Shown piece by piece: positions 34,347-44,180 of a stretch of 64,000 nt of DNA. The stretch is from JAGLOK01 sp963675575 (GTDB lineage Bacteria > Bacillota > Clostridia > Christensenellales > UMGS416). The position numbers were made by a program, and so were the translations under genes. Position 1 is the first letter of the stretch, and every line of letters starts with the position of its first letter. The stretch lies in assembly GCA_963675575.1 (NCBI GenBank), contig OY776378.1, positions 1,426,001 through 1,490,000 of the forward strand. The letters run 5' to 3'. The notes beneath the pieces are model-generated. The model did not search any database. It saw only the letters and a program-made list of their open reading frames with translations, and was not told the DNA's origin.

Positions 34347-36326
34347 ATGCCCGATTTTAATCTAAAATCAAATTATCAACCGGCAGGCGACCAGCCCGAA
34401 GCAATCAAAGAATTGGTTGAAGGATTTAAGGACGGCTTAAAAAACCAAGTTCTTTTGGGCGTCACGGGTTCCGGTAAAACATACACCATGGCAAATATAA
34501 TACAGCAGCTAAACAGGCCTGCTCTTGTTATTGCACACAACAAAACGCTGGCGGCTCAGCTGTGTAATGAGTTCAGAGAATTTTTTCCGGAAAATTCAGT
34601 TGAGTATTTTGTAAGCTATTACGATTATTACCAGCCTGAAGCTTACATTCCGTCTACTGACACATATATAGAAAAGGACTCGTCAATCAACGACGAGATA
34701 GATAAGCTGCGCCACAGTGCAACCTCGGCTTTGCAGGAGCGAAGAGATGTTATAGTTGTTGCGAGCGTGTCTTGCATATATTCTTTAGGAGATCCAAAGG
34801 AATATTTGGATTTATCCATATCGCTGCGCCCGGGAATGATTAAAAGTAGAGATGAAGTCATAAGCCGTCTAGTGGAAATACGTTATGAAAGAAATGATAT
34901 AGAATTTCAACGCGGTACATTCAGAGTCAGAGGCGATGTGGTTGAAGTATTTCAATCATATGAAACGGAAAATGCTGTTCGAATAGAGTTTTTTGGCGAT
35001 GAAATTGAAAAAATAAGTGATATACATGCCTTGACCGGCAGGGTATTAAGCACCAGAAAACATGTTGCGATTTTCCCCGCTTCACATTATGCGACATCAC
35101 AGGCAAAAATGGAAGACGCGATAGAAGAGATTGAACAGGATATGCAAGAACAGGTAAAAGCTTTCGAAGAAAACGGACAATTATTGGAAGCTCAAAGACT
35201 TTCACAGCGCACAAGATATGACATAGAAATGATGAAGGAAATAGGATATTGCAGCGGGATTGAGAATTATTCAAGATATTTCGACGGGCGTGTTCCGGGT
35301 CAGCCTTCTTTTACGCTAATTGATTATTTTCCTGATGATTTTTTGCTGTTTATTGATGAGTCACATATGACTGTTCCTCAAATCGGTGCGATGTATGCAG
35401 GAGACAAATCTAGAAAGAATACACTCGTTTCCTTCGGATTCAGGCTCTCTTCGGCCTATGACAACAGGCCTTTGCGATTTGAGGAATTTAACGAAAGAAT
35501 TGGACAGACGCTTTATGTAAGCGCCACTCCCTCAAAATATGAATTGGATTTGGCGGGTAAGGTAGTTGAACAGGTCATTAGACCAACGGGACTTGTTGAT
35601 CCAGTAGTTATAATCAAACCAATTGAAGGCCAGATTGATGATTTGCTTGGGGAAATACGTGCTAATACAGAAAACGGTTTCCGTACATTGGTTACTACAT
35701 TGACAAAAAAGATGGCTGAAAGTCTTACCGAGTATTTAACTAATTTTGGCATCAGAGTGAACTATCTTCATTCGGATATAAATACACTTGAGCGTATTGA
35801 AATTATAAAATCGCTAAGGTTGGGCGAATTTGATGTACTGGTGGGAATAAATCTATTGAGAGAGGGCTTGGATTTACCTGAAGTGGCACTCGTCGCGATA
35901 CTTGATGCCGACAAAGAAGGTTTTCTTCGATCTGAAACCTCGTTGATTCAAACCATTGGACGCGCCGCAAGAAACTCTGAAAGCAAAGTGATAATGTACG
36001 CGGATGTTATGACGCGTTCAATGAAGGCGGCAATATATGAAACTGACAGACGCAGAAATATACAGTTGGAATATAATAAAAAACATAATATCAGCCCAAT
36101 AACTATTACCAGTAAAATAGCAAACAGTTTAGAAGTATCACAATATGAGGAAACTCTTCAAAGAACTGATATTGACATTAATAACATCACTATTATAATT
36201 AAAGACCTCGAACAGTCGATGAGGGATTGCGCGCAGGCTTTGGACTTTGAAGCTGCCGCAAAACTTCGTGATGAAATATTTGATTTGAAAAAGAAATATG
36301 ATCTATTAAATGATAAGGATAAATAA
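34347..36326 (+). CDS. uvrB: Excinuclease ABC subunit B
   Basis: Damage-verifying helicase-like component of excision repair. In order: Walker A GVTGSGKTYTMAN (residues 39-51), the beta-hairpin region YYDYYQPEAY that clamps DNA, helicase motif II DESH, motifs V-VI GINLLREGLDLPEVALVAILDADKEGFLRS and QTIGRAARN, and a C-terminal UVR domain (about 618-655) that meets UvrC. At 659 residues it is full length. The stop overlaps the uvrA ATG by one base, so the two subunits are translationally coupled. Confidence 0.98.
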   Translation: MPDFNLKSNYQPAGDQPEAIKELVEGFKDGLKNQVLLGVTGSGKTYTMANIIQQLNRPALVIAHNKTLAAQLCNEFREFFPENSVEYFVSYYDYYQPEAYIPSTDTYIEKDSSINDEIDKLRHSATSALQERRDVIVVASVSCIYSLGDPKEYLDLSISLRPGMIKSRDEVISRLVEIRYERNDIEFQRGTFRVRGDVVEVFQSYETENAVRIEFFGDEIEKISDIHALTGRVLSTRKHVAIFPASHYATSQAKMEDAIEEIEQDMQEQVKAFEENGQLLEAQRLSQRTRYDIEMMKEIGYCSGIENYSRYFDGRVPGQPSFTLIDYFPDDFLLFIDESHMTVPQIGAMYAGDKSRKNTLVSFGFRLSSAYDNRPLRFEEFNERIGQTLYVSATPSKYELDLAGKVVEQVIRPTGLVDPVVIIKPIEGQIDDLLGEIRANTENGFRTLVTTLTKKMAESLTEYLTNFGIRVNYLHSDINTLERIEIIKSLRLGEFDVLVGINLLREGLDLPEVALVAILDADKEGFLRSETSLIQTIGRAARNSESKVIMYADVMTRSMKAAIYETDRRRNIQLEYNKKHNISPITITSKIANSLEVSQYEETLQRTDIDINNITIIIKDLEQSMRDCAQALDFEAAAKLRDEIFDLKKKYDLLNDKDK

Positions 36327-39148
36327 TGCTGGAATCAATACATATTAAAGGTGCAAGGGAACATAACCTTAAAAATATAGAAATAGTAATCCCAAGGGAT
36401 AAACTTGTGGTTGTCACGGGGCTTTCGGGGTCAGGAAAGAGTTCTCTTGCTTTTGACACCATATACGCTGAAGGGCAAAGAAGATACGTGGAATCTTTGT
36501 CCTCTTACGCGCGTCAATTTTTAGGAAGAATGGAAAAACCGGACGTTGACTATATTGAAGGGCTTTCTCCCGCCATATCCATTGACCAGAAAACAACCAG
36601 CAGAAACCCGCGTTCAACCGTGGGAACCGTAACTGAGATATATGACTATATGAGATTGCTTTATGCTCGTGTGGGCCATCCGCATTGTCCGGATTGCGGT
36701 AAACCCATTCAAAGACAAAGTATTGATCAAATGACTGAGCGTGTTATGCAGATTGAAAATGGTAAACGCATTTTAGTTTTATCACCAATTGTACGCGGGA
36801 GAAAAGGCGAGTATAAAAAACTATTCCAGGATTTAGCCAAAGACGGCTATGTTAGAGCCAGAGTGAACGGCGAAATTCTAGAACTTACTGAAGATATTGA
36901 GCTTGACAGGTATAAAAAGCATGAGATAGAAGTTGTAGTGGACAGACTGGTTATGAAAGAAGATCTTCGCTCCAGACTGACTGAATCAATGGAAACAGCG
37001 CTGAGGCTTGCGCACGGCCTTGTTATTATTAAGGAGTTGGACGGCGAGGAAATGCTTTTTTCCAGCAACTACGCCTGCCCTGACTGCGATATAGTTCTTG
37101 AGGAATTAACGCCGAGAATGTTTTCTTTTAACAGCCCGTATGGTGCGTGTCCTGTATGCGCGGGTTTGGGAACGACCTTCAAAGTGGATCCATATATTGT
37201 AATACCTGATTGGCATAAATCCTTGAGGGACGGAGCTATTAAGTCCGGCGGATGGAACACTGATAAAGATGACACAATGGCTATGATGTTTTTGACGGCC
37301 TTGAACAAAAAATATGGTATCGACATAGACAAGCCATTCAAAAACCTTCCAAAAAAGCATCAGGATATCATATTATATGGTACAAACGGCGAAACGTTGG
37401 AAGTGACATACACCAGAGACTATGGCAGTGGAACGTATAAAATGCCGTTTGAAGGAGTTATAAACTCCATAGAGCGCAGATATAAACAGACCACCAGCAA
37501 CGGAATGAAAGAATATTACGAATCACAGATGAGCTATTCAAAATGTTCCGAGTGCGGAGGCAAGCGCCTTAGGAAAGAATCGCTTGCGGTGTTGGTCGGT
37601 GGTATAAATATTTCCGAATTAACAGAAATGACGATAGTCCAAAGCATAGATTTTATTAACAGTTTAACTCTAACAGAGACTGAACAAATTATTGCAAAAC
37701 AAATTGTTAAAGAGCTTATCAGCCGTTTGACGTTTCTTAATGACGTTGGTCTGAGCTACCTTACGCTTGACAGACAAGCCAGCACATTGTCGGGTGGGGA
37801 AGCCCAGAGAATTCGCCTTGCAACCCAGATTGGATCATATCTGATGGGTGTGCTTTACATTTTGGACGAACCTTCTATTGGTCTTCATCAAAGGGACAAT
37901 GACAAGCTACTTAAAACGCTTAGAAGGCTTCGTGATTTGGGCAATACTTTAATTGTAGTAGAGCATGACCACGAAACAATGATGTCGTCTGATTATATTA
38001 TTGACATGGGTCCGGGACCCGGTATCCACGGAGGCGAAGTGGTAGCTCATGGCACGGTTCAAGAAATTATGAAAAACCCTGAGTCTATAACAGGACAATA
38101 TTTAAGCGGTAAAAAGGTTATAGATATGCCGGATAAAAGACGAGAAAAAAATGGCAAAAGACTCACTGTGACAGGAGCCTCTCAAAACAATCTTAAAAAG
38201 ATAAAAGCGGAATTTCCTTTGGGGCTTTTCACCTGCGTTACCGGAGTTTCCGGTTCCGGAAAAAGCTCTCTTGTAAATGAAATAATATATAAAGCTCTAG
38301 CCAGAGATTTAAACCGCGCTCACATCAAACCTGGTGAGTATGATGAAATTCTTGGAATGGAGAATTTGGATAAGGTAATAGATATCGATCAATCTCCTAT
38401 AGGCAGAACTCCGCGATCAAACCCAGCAACATATACAGGGGCTTTCACGATGATTCGCGAACTTTTTGCACAGACAAAGGATGCCAGAGCCAGAGGCTAT
38501 AAGGCAGGAAGGTTTTCGTTCAATGTGAAAGGCGGCAGATGCGAAGCGTGCAAAGGAGACGGAATCATTAAGATAGAAATGCATTTCCTTCCTGATGTAT
38601 ATGTGCCATGTGAAGTCTGTAAATCAAAAAGATATAACAGCGAAACGCTCGAAGTTAAATATAAAGACAAAAACATCTATGAAGTGCTGGATATGACTGT
38701 GGAAACTGCTTTAGAGTTCTTTGAAAATGTGCCAAAAATAAAAAGCAAACTGCAGACCTTGTTTGATGTTGGCTTGGGTTATATTAAATTGGGGCAGCCT
38801 TCGACACAGCTTTCAGGCGGAGAATCTCAAAGAATTAAGCTTGCAACTGAACTTTCCAAACGATCCACTGGAAGAACTTTGTATATTTTGGATGAGCCGA
38901 CAACAGGGCTGCATACGGATGACGTGAAAAAATTGTTAAAGATAGTCATGAAATTAGTTGAGGGCGGCAACACAGTAATAGTCATTGAGCACAATCTTGA
39001 TGTTATTAAGTGTGCGGATTATATAATAGATTTGGGACCTGAAGGAGGAGACGGTGGCGGAAAAATCATTGCAAAAGGAACTCCCGAACAAGTTGCGAAA
39101 AATAAAAACAGTTATACAGGCAAATATCTAAGTAGTGTCTTGAAATAA
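36326..39148 (+). CDS. uvrA: Excinuclease ABC subunit A
   Basis: Dimeric ATPase that finds bulky lesions and loads UvrB. Two ABC modules are present: Walker A TGLSGSGKSSLAFDT (residues 31-45) and TGVSGSGKSSLVNE (about 640-653), with two LSGGE signatures and two zinc-binding sites (CPDC...CPVC and CEACKGDG...CEVC). At 940 residues it is full length. A 28-base gap precedes the DUF512 gene. Confidence 0.98.
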   Translation: MLESIHIKGAREHNLKNIEIVIPRDKLVVVTGLSGSGKSSLAFDTIYAEGQRRYVESLSSYARQFLGRMEKPDVDYIEGLSPAISIDQKTTSRNPRSTVGTVTEIYDYMRLLYARVGHPHCPDCGKPIQRQSIDQMTERVMQIENGKRILVLSPIVRGRKGEYKKLFQDLAKDGYVRARVNGEILELTEDIELDRYKKHEIEVVVDRLVMKEDLRSRLTESMETALRLAHGLVIIKELDGEEMLFSSNYACPDCDIVLEELTPRMFSFNSPYGACPVCAGLGTTFKVDPYIVIPDWHKSLRDGAIKSGGWNTDKDDTMAMMFLTALNKKYGIDIDKPFKNLPKKHQDIILYGTNGETLEVTYTRDYGSGTYKMPFEGVINSIERRYKQTTSNGMKEYYESQMSYSKCSECGGKRLRKESLAVLVGGINISELTEMTIVQSIDFINSLTLTETEQIIAKQIVKELISRLTFLNDVGLSYLTLDRQASTLSGGEAQRIRLATQIGSYLMGVLYILDEPSIGLHQRDNDKLLKTLRRLRDLGNTLIVVEHDHETMMSSDYIIDMGPGPGIHGGEVVAHGTVQEIMKNPESITGQYLSGKKVIDMPDKRREKNGKRLTVTGASQNNLKKIKAEFPLGLFTCVTGVSGSGKSSLVNEIIYKALARDLNRAHIKPGEYDEILGMENLDKVIDIDQSPIGRTPRSNPATYTGAFTMIRELFAQTKDARARGYKAGRFSFNVKGGRCEACKGDGIIKIEMHFLPDVYVPCEVCKSKRYNSETLEVKYKDKNIYEVLDMTVETALEFFENVPKIKSKLQTLFDVGLGYIKLGQPSTQLSGGESQRIKLATELSKRSTGRTLYILDEPTTGLHTDDVKKLLKIVMKLVEGGNTVIVIEHNLDVIKCADYIIDLGPEGGDGGGKIIAKGTPEQVAKNKNSYTGKYLSSVLK

Positions 39149-39176
39149 ACATGATTATTATCATTATGAATTTTTT

Positions 39177-40532
39177 GTGACGAGAATTGACAACAAACAT
39201 ATTATACTCGATAATTATTTTATGTCTTTAACAGTTAAAGAAGTGCTGAAAAATACACCTGCTATGAAAGCAGGTATAATGCTGAATGATATAGTGCATA
39301 TAATCGAAGAAATCGATATGTGCGACTTTATAGATGACACATATGTAAACTCATTAAAAAATCCAACTGTTCACATTGAAAGAAATGGCAAGAAATTGTC
39401 TTTAAAGCTGACTAAGGCTTCCGATGAAGATATGGGGATATTATATAGAGAAAACTTATATCCTGACGAGGATGAGTGCTTAAACGGATGCCTATTTTGC
39501 TTTGTGGACCAACTTCCGAAGGGAATGAGGAAATCGCTATATGTCAGGGATGATGACTGGCGATACAGTGTCCTTTATGGAAACTACATAACAATGACAA
39601 ATATGTCGGATAAAGATTTTCAGCGGGTGGTGACTCGCGGGGTTTCTCCACTGTATATAAGTGTACATGCAACAAATCCGGAAGTTCGATTTCAATTGAT
39701 GCGCAATAAAAACGCCAAACTTATAAATGAACAACTAAAATTTTTGTATGACAATAAAATCGTTTTTCACAGCCAGATAGTACTTTGTCCCGGGATAAAT
39801 AACGGTATTGTATTGGAGAAAACCATTGAAGACATGGCTGAGTTATATCCATATGCGAAGACTCTGTCTATAGTGCCGGTCGGACTTACAGAGCATAGAG
39901 ACAATTTGCCGGTGCTTAAACCGGTGGACGAAAGCCTTGCGAAAAATGTAATCAGCACAGTTGATTCATATAGGCAAAAATTTGACGCAGCGATGGGAAC
40001 ACCATTTGTTTATGTTTCAGATGAATTTTATTCGAAGGCCGACTTGGAATATCCAAGATATGTACCCGGCGAGATTAATGCGCAAAAAGCTAATGGTGTC
40101 GGGTTGTTTTCAGATTTTTTGGACGAGTTTGAGATGGCTGTTGATGAAATTTCATCTATTAATAAAATAAAAAGGAAAGTTATACTTGTAACAGGTGCTT
40201 CCGCCTATAAACAAATAGAAAAATGCGCAAGAAAAATTATGAATAAAACAGATTCAATTCAAATAGAAGTGATAAAGGTAAAAAACAATCACTTTGGAGA
40301 AAGCATAACAGTAGCCGGTCTATTGACAGGGTGTGATATTATAGAAGCTGTCGGTAAAAAAGAAGCTGATGCAGTGTTTGTGCCAGAAAGCGCATTAAGA
40401 AACAATGAAGAAATATTTCTTGATGATTTGACGATAAAAGATGTCGAAGAGGCTATAGGCACAAACGTTTTGGTAAGCCCGAACGATGGTTATGATTTCG
40501 TTTTGGCTCTAATAGGAGGAAATTTTGAGTAA
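39177..40532 (+). CDS. DUF512 radical SAM-like protein with N-terminal PDZ domain
   Basis: A 451-residue protein with an N-terminal PDZ-like domain (MSLTVKEVLKNTPAMKAGIMLNDIV), a cysteine motif CLNGCLFCFVDQLPKGM (about residues 101-117) that could ligate an Fe-S cluster, a radical SAM-like core, and the C-terminal DUF512 domain (from about residue 300). The family is conserved next to der in clostridia and its function is not established. The start is uncertain: GTG 39177 has no SD, and an internal ATG at 39222 would still keep the PDZ fold. It overlaps der by 8 bases. Confidence 0.87.
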   Translation: MTRIDNKHIILDNYFMSLTVKEVLKNTPAMKAGIMLNDIVHIIEEIDMCDFIDDTYVNSLKNPTVHIERNGKKLSLKLTKASDEDMGILYRENLYPDEDECLNGCLFCFVDQLPKGMRKSLYVRDDDWRYSVLYGNYITMTNMSDKDFQRVVTRGVSPLYISVHATNPEVRFQLMRNKNAKLINEQLKFLYDNKIVFHSQIVLCPGINNGIVLEKTIEDMAELYPYAKTLSIVPVGLTEHRDNLPVLKPVDESLAKNVISTVDSYRQKFDAAMGTPFVYVSDEFYSKADLEYPRYVPGEINAQKANGVGLFSDFLDEFEMAVDEISSINKIKRKVILVTGASAYKQIEKCARKIMNKTDSIQIEVIKVKNNHFGESITVAGLLTGCDIIEAVGKKEADAVFVPESALRNNEEIFLDDLTIKDVEEAIGTNVLVSPNDGYDFVLALIGGNFE

Positions 40533-41853
40533 ACCACTTGTAGCGATAGTCGGGCGGCCGAATGTCGGAAAATCAACTTTCTTTAACAGAATGGCGGGCA
40601 GAAGAATCGCTATCGTTGAAGATGTGCCCGGTGTTACACGCGACAGAATATATGCGGACACAAGATGGCTGGATCGGGAGTTTACTATTATAGACACCGG
40701 CGGTCTTGACATGAAGTCAGAGAATATAATCTTCACGCAAATGCGAGAGCAGGCGATACTGGCGGCCGAAACCGCTGACGCCATTCTTTTCTTTGTAGAT
40801 TCAAGACAGGGTTTAATGGCTGAAGACAGGGAAGTGGCTGATTTTTTGCGCAAGTGCGGAAAACCAATCTTGTTGGTTGTAAATAAGGTTGATCATATAA
40901 ATTATGATGAACAAAAATATGAGTTTTATGAGCTTGGGTTGGGTGAGCCTTATCCAATATCTGCTTTGCAGGGAATGGGTACTGGCGATATGCTTGACGC
41001 ATTGCTTGAAATCATACCGGAATCTAAAAACAATGAAACTTCTGACGCTATAAAAATTGCAGTTGTGGGAAAGCCAAATGCGGGTAAGTCTTCCTTTATT
41101 AATGCTATCACAGGAGAGAACAGGGTCATTGTGAGCGATATTCCCGGGACAACGAGAGATGCGATAGACACACCATTTGAATTTGAAGGACAGAAATACA
41201 TCCTTATAGACACCGCTGGAATGCGAAAAAAAGGCAGGATTGATGAAAAGTCGCTTGAACGCTATTCAGTTATAAGAGCGCTTACAGCGGTAAGAAGATG
41301 TGATGTGGCCATTATTATTGTCGATGCTGAAACGGGTGTGACAGAACAAGACGCGAAAATCGCAGGCTATGTTGACGAGATGGGCAAGCCTTCAGTAATA
41401 GCGGTAAACAAGTGGGATTTGATTAGCAAAGAAACAAACACTGCTAAAGAATTTGAAGAAAATATATTTTCAACGTTATATTTCATAGATTACGCTCCCA
41501 TGATATTCATATCATGCTTGACAGGGCAGAGGATAAACAAGGTTTTAGCACACGTAAATGACGCCTATGCCAAAACCAATTTTAGGATTTCCACAGGAGT
41601 TTTAAATGAGGTTGTGGCAAATGCGGTGGCCGCAGTTTCTCCGCCATCTGTATCAGGGAGAAGGTTGAATATCATGTATGCAACTCAGCCAGCTACGGCA
41701 CCTCCAAACTTTGTTCTTTTCGTCAATGATGATAAGTTGATGAAAACGAGCTATTTAAAATATTTAGAAAATTATTTACGGCGTGCGTTTGAACTTAGCG
41801 GAACGCCGATAAAAATTACTTGCAGAGGAAGAGGAGAAAAAAAAGATGTCTAA
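40525..41853 (+). CDS. der: Ribosome-assembly GTPase Der (EngA)
   Basis: Essential GTPase for 50S maturation with two tandem G domains. Each has the full set: GRPNVGKST and GKPNAGKSS (G1), DTGG and DTAG (G3), NKVD and NKWD (G4), then a C-terminal KH-like domain. At 442 residues it is full length. The start is TTG 40525 behind SD AGGAGG, inside the end of the DUF512 gene. Confidence 0.97.
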   Translation: MSKPLVAIVGRPNVGKSTFFNRMAGRRIAIVEDVPGVTRDRIYADTRWLDREFTIIDTGGLDMKSENIIFTQMREQAILAAETADAILFFVDSRQGLMAEDREVADFLRKCGKPILLVVNKVDHINYDEQKYEFYELGLGEPYPISALQGMGTGDMLDALLEIIPESKNNETSDAIKIAVVGKPNAGKSSFINAITGENRVIVSDIPGTTRDAIDTPFEFEGQKYILIDTAGMRKKGRIDEKSLERYSVIRALTAVRRCDVAIIIVDAETGVTEQDAKIAGYVDEMGKPSVIAVNKWDLISKETNTAKEFEENIFSTLYFIDYAPMIFISCLTGQRINKVLAHVNDAYAKTNFRISTGVLNEVVANAVAAVSPPSVSGRRLNIMYATQPATAPPNFVLFVNDDKLMKTSYLKYLENYLRRAFELSGTPIKITCRGRGEKKDV

Positions 41854-42496
41854 AGAAATTATACTTTATATTGTGTTAATCGTCGGAGGCTATTTTTTAG
41901 GCTCATTATCACCTGCCGTATTCCTTTCAAAACAAGTGGCTGGTATTGATATTAGAGAAAAAGGGTCTAAAAACGCCGGATCTACAAATGTTTACAGAGT
42001 GATGGGAGCCAAATGGGGACTTATCAATTTTGTGATTGATGTGCTTAAAGGACTGGTTCCTACATTGGCCGGACTGCTAGTTTTGAGGGCTGCAGGCGGC
42101 GCGTATGACGGATGGCTTGGGGCGGTTTTGACAGCTTCTGCCGTATTGATTGGACACGCTTTCCCTGTGTTTAATCATTATAAAGGCGGAAAATGCGTTG
42201 CTTCAATGACCGGCGTAATGTTTGTGCTTTTCCCTATTTTAACGGGGATAGTATTTGCAATAGCTCTGGTAATAATTTTAATAACGAAGTTGGTTTCACT
42301 CGCTTCATTAACCGCGTTTGTTATCCTGCCAATTTCAGTATGGGTTTTTGGAAGCTTGTTGGGACTTACGCTTCCCGTGCAGGTTTTCATGAGTGTATTT
42401 GGGCCTTTTATAATATTTTTACACAGGCATAATATCGTAAGACTCATTAAAGGGGAAGAGGGCAAGCTTGACTTGAAGAAAAAATCTAAATTTTAG
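41846..42496 (+). CDS. plsY: Acyl-phosphate glycerol-3-phosphate acyltransferase
   Basis: Membrane enzyme making lysophosphatidic acid from acyl phosphate, the first step of phospholipid synthesis in most Firmicutes. The 216-residue protein has about five helices and the motifs GSLSPAVFLSK, GSKNAGSTNVYRVMG and GHAFPVFNHYKGGK. It overlaps der by 8 bases, and the unit ends at a terminator 28 bases downstream. Confidence 0.96.
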   Translation: MSKEIILYIVLIVGGYFLGSLSPAVFLSKQVAGIDIREKGSKNAGSTNVYRVMGAKWGLINFVIDVLKGLVPTLAGLLVLRAAGGAYDGWLGAVLTASAVLIGHAFPVFNHYKGGKCVASMTGVMFVLFPILTGIVFAIALVIILITKLVSLASLTAFVILPISVWVFGSLLGLTLPVQVFMSVFGPFIIFLHRHNIVRLIKGEEGKLDLKKKSKF

Positions 42497-42523
42497 TTAA
42501 GTATTAATAGATAGTATATAAAC

Positions 42524-42549
42524 AAAGGTTGCTTATTGCAGCCTTTTTT
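42524..42549 (+). terminator. Terminator after plsY
   Basis: Stem 42524-42532 with 42538-42546 (AAAGGTTGC/GCAGCCTTT, one G-T pair), 5-base loop, and six T residues at 42544-42549. Confidence 0.88.
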
Positions 42550-42570
42550 GATGATGATAATTAATTTATA

Positions 42571-42579
42571 TGCTACAAT
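42571..42579 (+). promoter_or_regulatory. Extended -10 promoter of the MBL-fold gene
   Basis: TGCTACAAT directly upstream of SD AGAGGT and the ATG at 42595. The -35 (TTGATG at 42548-42553) is at poor spacing. Confidence 0.5.
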
Positions 42580-42594
42580 ACATAAGAGGTAAAT

Positions 42595-43401
42595 ATGGAA
42601 ATAAAAGTACTAATTGAAAATTCACAAAGAAATGAAAATTTCATCTCCGCTCACGGTCTGAGTGTGCTTGTTGAAGTATTCGGGAAAAATATTTTATTAG
42701 ATACAGGGCCTGATGAAAGTTTTATTCAAAACGCGAAAGTGATGGGGGTAGACATCGCGGCAGTAGATTTTGTTGTAATATCACACTTTCATAGTGACCA
42801 TATCGGAGGGCTTAAGGGCTTTTTGTCTGCAAACAATAAAGCGAAAGTGTATATTAGTAAATTCGCCTTTGATGATTTTTACTCTCTTATCCAAGAAGAA
42901 ATGAAATATTTTGGTTTGGATAAAAACGAATATGATATTGGTAGATTTATTTTCGTTGATAATGCCATTAAAGTTTGTGAGGGTGTGAAAATAATTTCAA
43001 ATCTTAATTACAGTTTTGACAATCCTCTTAACGATAAATATTTCAAAAAAATTGGTGATTCTTTCATAAAAGATGATTTTTCCCACGAGATTGCCATAAT
43101 TATTAATGAAGGTAAAAACAATGTATTGCTTTCGGGGTGCTTCCATAGCGGTGTTTATAACACGGTAAATACTGCGAATTTACTCAATGGAGAGATCACA
43201 CATGTTTTGGGTGGGTTTCATCTTGAAAATAAAAACAGAGTGCCATTAAAGTATTTTGATGAATTGACACAATTATTGATAGAAAAAAAGATCATAAGTT
43301 ACACCGGGCATTGCACCGGGAAACATTATTTTCAAGAGCTTCAAACCACGTTAGGCAGTGCAGTTATTCCTATTTTCTCTGGCGCAAAATATACGATATA
43401 G
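42595..43401 (+). CDS. Metallo-beta-lactamase-fold hydrolase (COG1237-like)
   Basis: A 268-residue single-domain MBL protein. The metal motif is HFHSDHIGG (residues 63-71), with further ligands probably in SGCFHSG and TGHCTG. The N-terminal LIENSQRNENFISAHGLSVLVEV and the segment HVLGGFHL resemble the COG1237 group, named after a methanopterin-pathway enzyme but mostly uncharacterised in bacteria. It is a single-gene transcription unit. Confidence 0.82.
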   Translation: MEIKVLIENSQRNENFISAHGLSVLVEVFGKNILLDTGPDESFIQNAKVMGVDIAAVDFVVISHFHSDHIGGLKGFLSANNKAKVYISKFAFDDFYSLIQEEMKYFGLDKNEYDIGRFIFVDNAIKVCEGVKIISNLNYSFDNPLNDKYFKKIGDSFIKDDFSHEIAIIINEGKNNVLLSGCFHSGVYNTVNTANLLNGEITHVLGGFHLENKNRVPLKYFDELTQLLIEKKIISYTGHCTGKHYFQELQTTLGSAVIPIFSGAKYTI

Positions 43402-43419
43402 ACAATCTTATTAATGGAT

Positions 43420-43447
43420 TTGTATATTTATGAAAAAATGATATAAT
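43420..43447 (+). promoter_or_regulatory. Promoter of panT-coaX
   Basis: TTGTAT (43420-43425), 16-base spacer, extended perfect -10 TGATATAAT (43439-43447). The predicted leader is about 90 bases; it contains a small CGGT/ACCG hairpin (43516-43525) but I see no known riboswitch in it. Confidence 0.75.
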
Positions 43448-43544
43448 GTATGAAAGTTGGCATCAATTCATTGAGCTAAACTAATATAATAAAGATTCAT
43501 TTATTTGACAGGCATCGGTAAACCGAGCTTGAATGGAGGTAAAA

Positions 43545-44162
43545 ATGAACATATCAAAAAAAACACGTACCTTGGCAATCGCAGGGGTTCTTACAGCAAT
43601 TACTTTCTTGCTAGGATTGACTCCAATAGGCTATATCCCTCTCCCTACAATGAAAATAACTATTCTATGCATTCCGGTTCTTATAGGTGTGCTTCTTGAA
43701 GGTTTAGGCGTAGGCTTATGGCTTGGGTTTATTTTTGGGCTTACAAGTTTGATTCAGATTTTCATGGGTGATCCAATGGGGATGTTTCTAATGAATTTAA
43801 GCGTTTTAAGAACTTTGACAATAGTTTTTATTCCCAGGCTTCTTGTCCCTTTGGTAGCCTACTATGTTTATAAAGGCGTAATGCTGTTTAAGAACAAAAT
43901 CACTGACAAAGTTGGCTTTGGAATCGCGGCGTTGATAGGGTCATTGACTAACACAGTTCTTTTCCTTGGAATGCTGTATGTACTTTTTATCCCGGAAGTG
44001 GGTATGCTTGCAGAAGCTTTTGGCACAACTACAGAGGGAATGATGGCGGTAATTGGCTCAATTGTTGTTACAAACGGCATTCCCGAAGCGATAGCGGCTG
44101 TAATAATTGTCGCTGCTGTTTGCATAGCAGTCTCCGCATATAGGGAAAAGCAAACAAAATAA
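43545..44162 (+). CDS. panT: ECF transporter S component, probably for pantothenate
   Basis: Substrate-binding membrane subunit of an energy-coupling-factor vitamin importer. The 205-residue protein has about six hydrophobic segments, the N-terminal LAIAGVLTAITFLLGLTPIG and the S-component segment GDPMGMFL. The start is ATG 43545, set by SD GGAGG; an ATG at 43533 lies in front of that SD. The adjacent coaX, the first enzyme of CoA synthesis from pantothenate, points to PanT. Shared ECF ATPases (ecfAA'T) are not in the window. Ligand by context only. Confidence 0.8.
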   Translation: MNISKKTRTLAIAGVLTAITFLLGLTPIGYIPLPTMKITILCIPVLIGVLLEGLGVGLWLGFIFGLTSLIQIFMGDPMGMFLMNLSVLRTLTIVFIPRLLVPLVAYYVYKGVMLFKNKITDKVGFGIAALIGSLTNTVLFLGMLYVLFIPEVGMLAEAFGTTTEGMMAVIGSIVVTNGIPEAIAAVIIVAAVCIAVSAYREKQTK

Positions 44163-44180
44163 TAAAGAGAGAAGCAAAAA

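Noticed and set aside
43402..43544. Known vitamin riboswitch (TPP, FMN, cobalamin or pan motif) before panT
   Set aside because: None of the conserved core sequences of these classes is present; only a short hairpin is seen.
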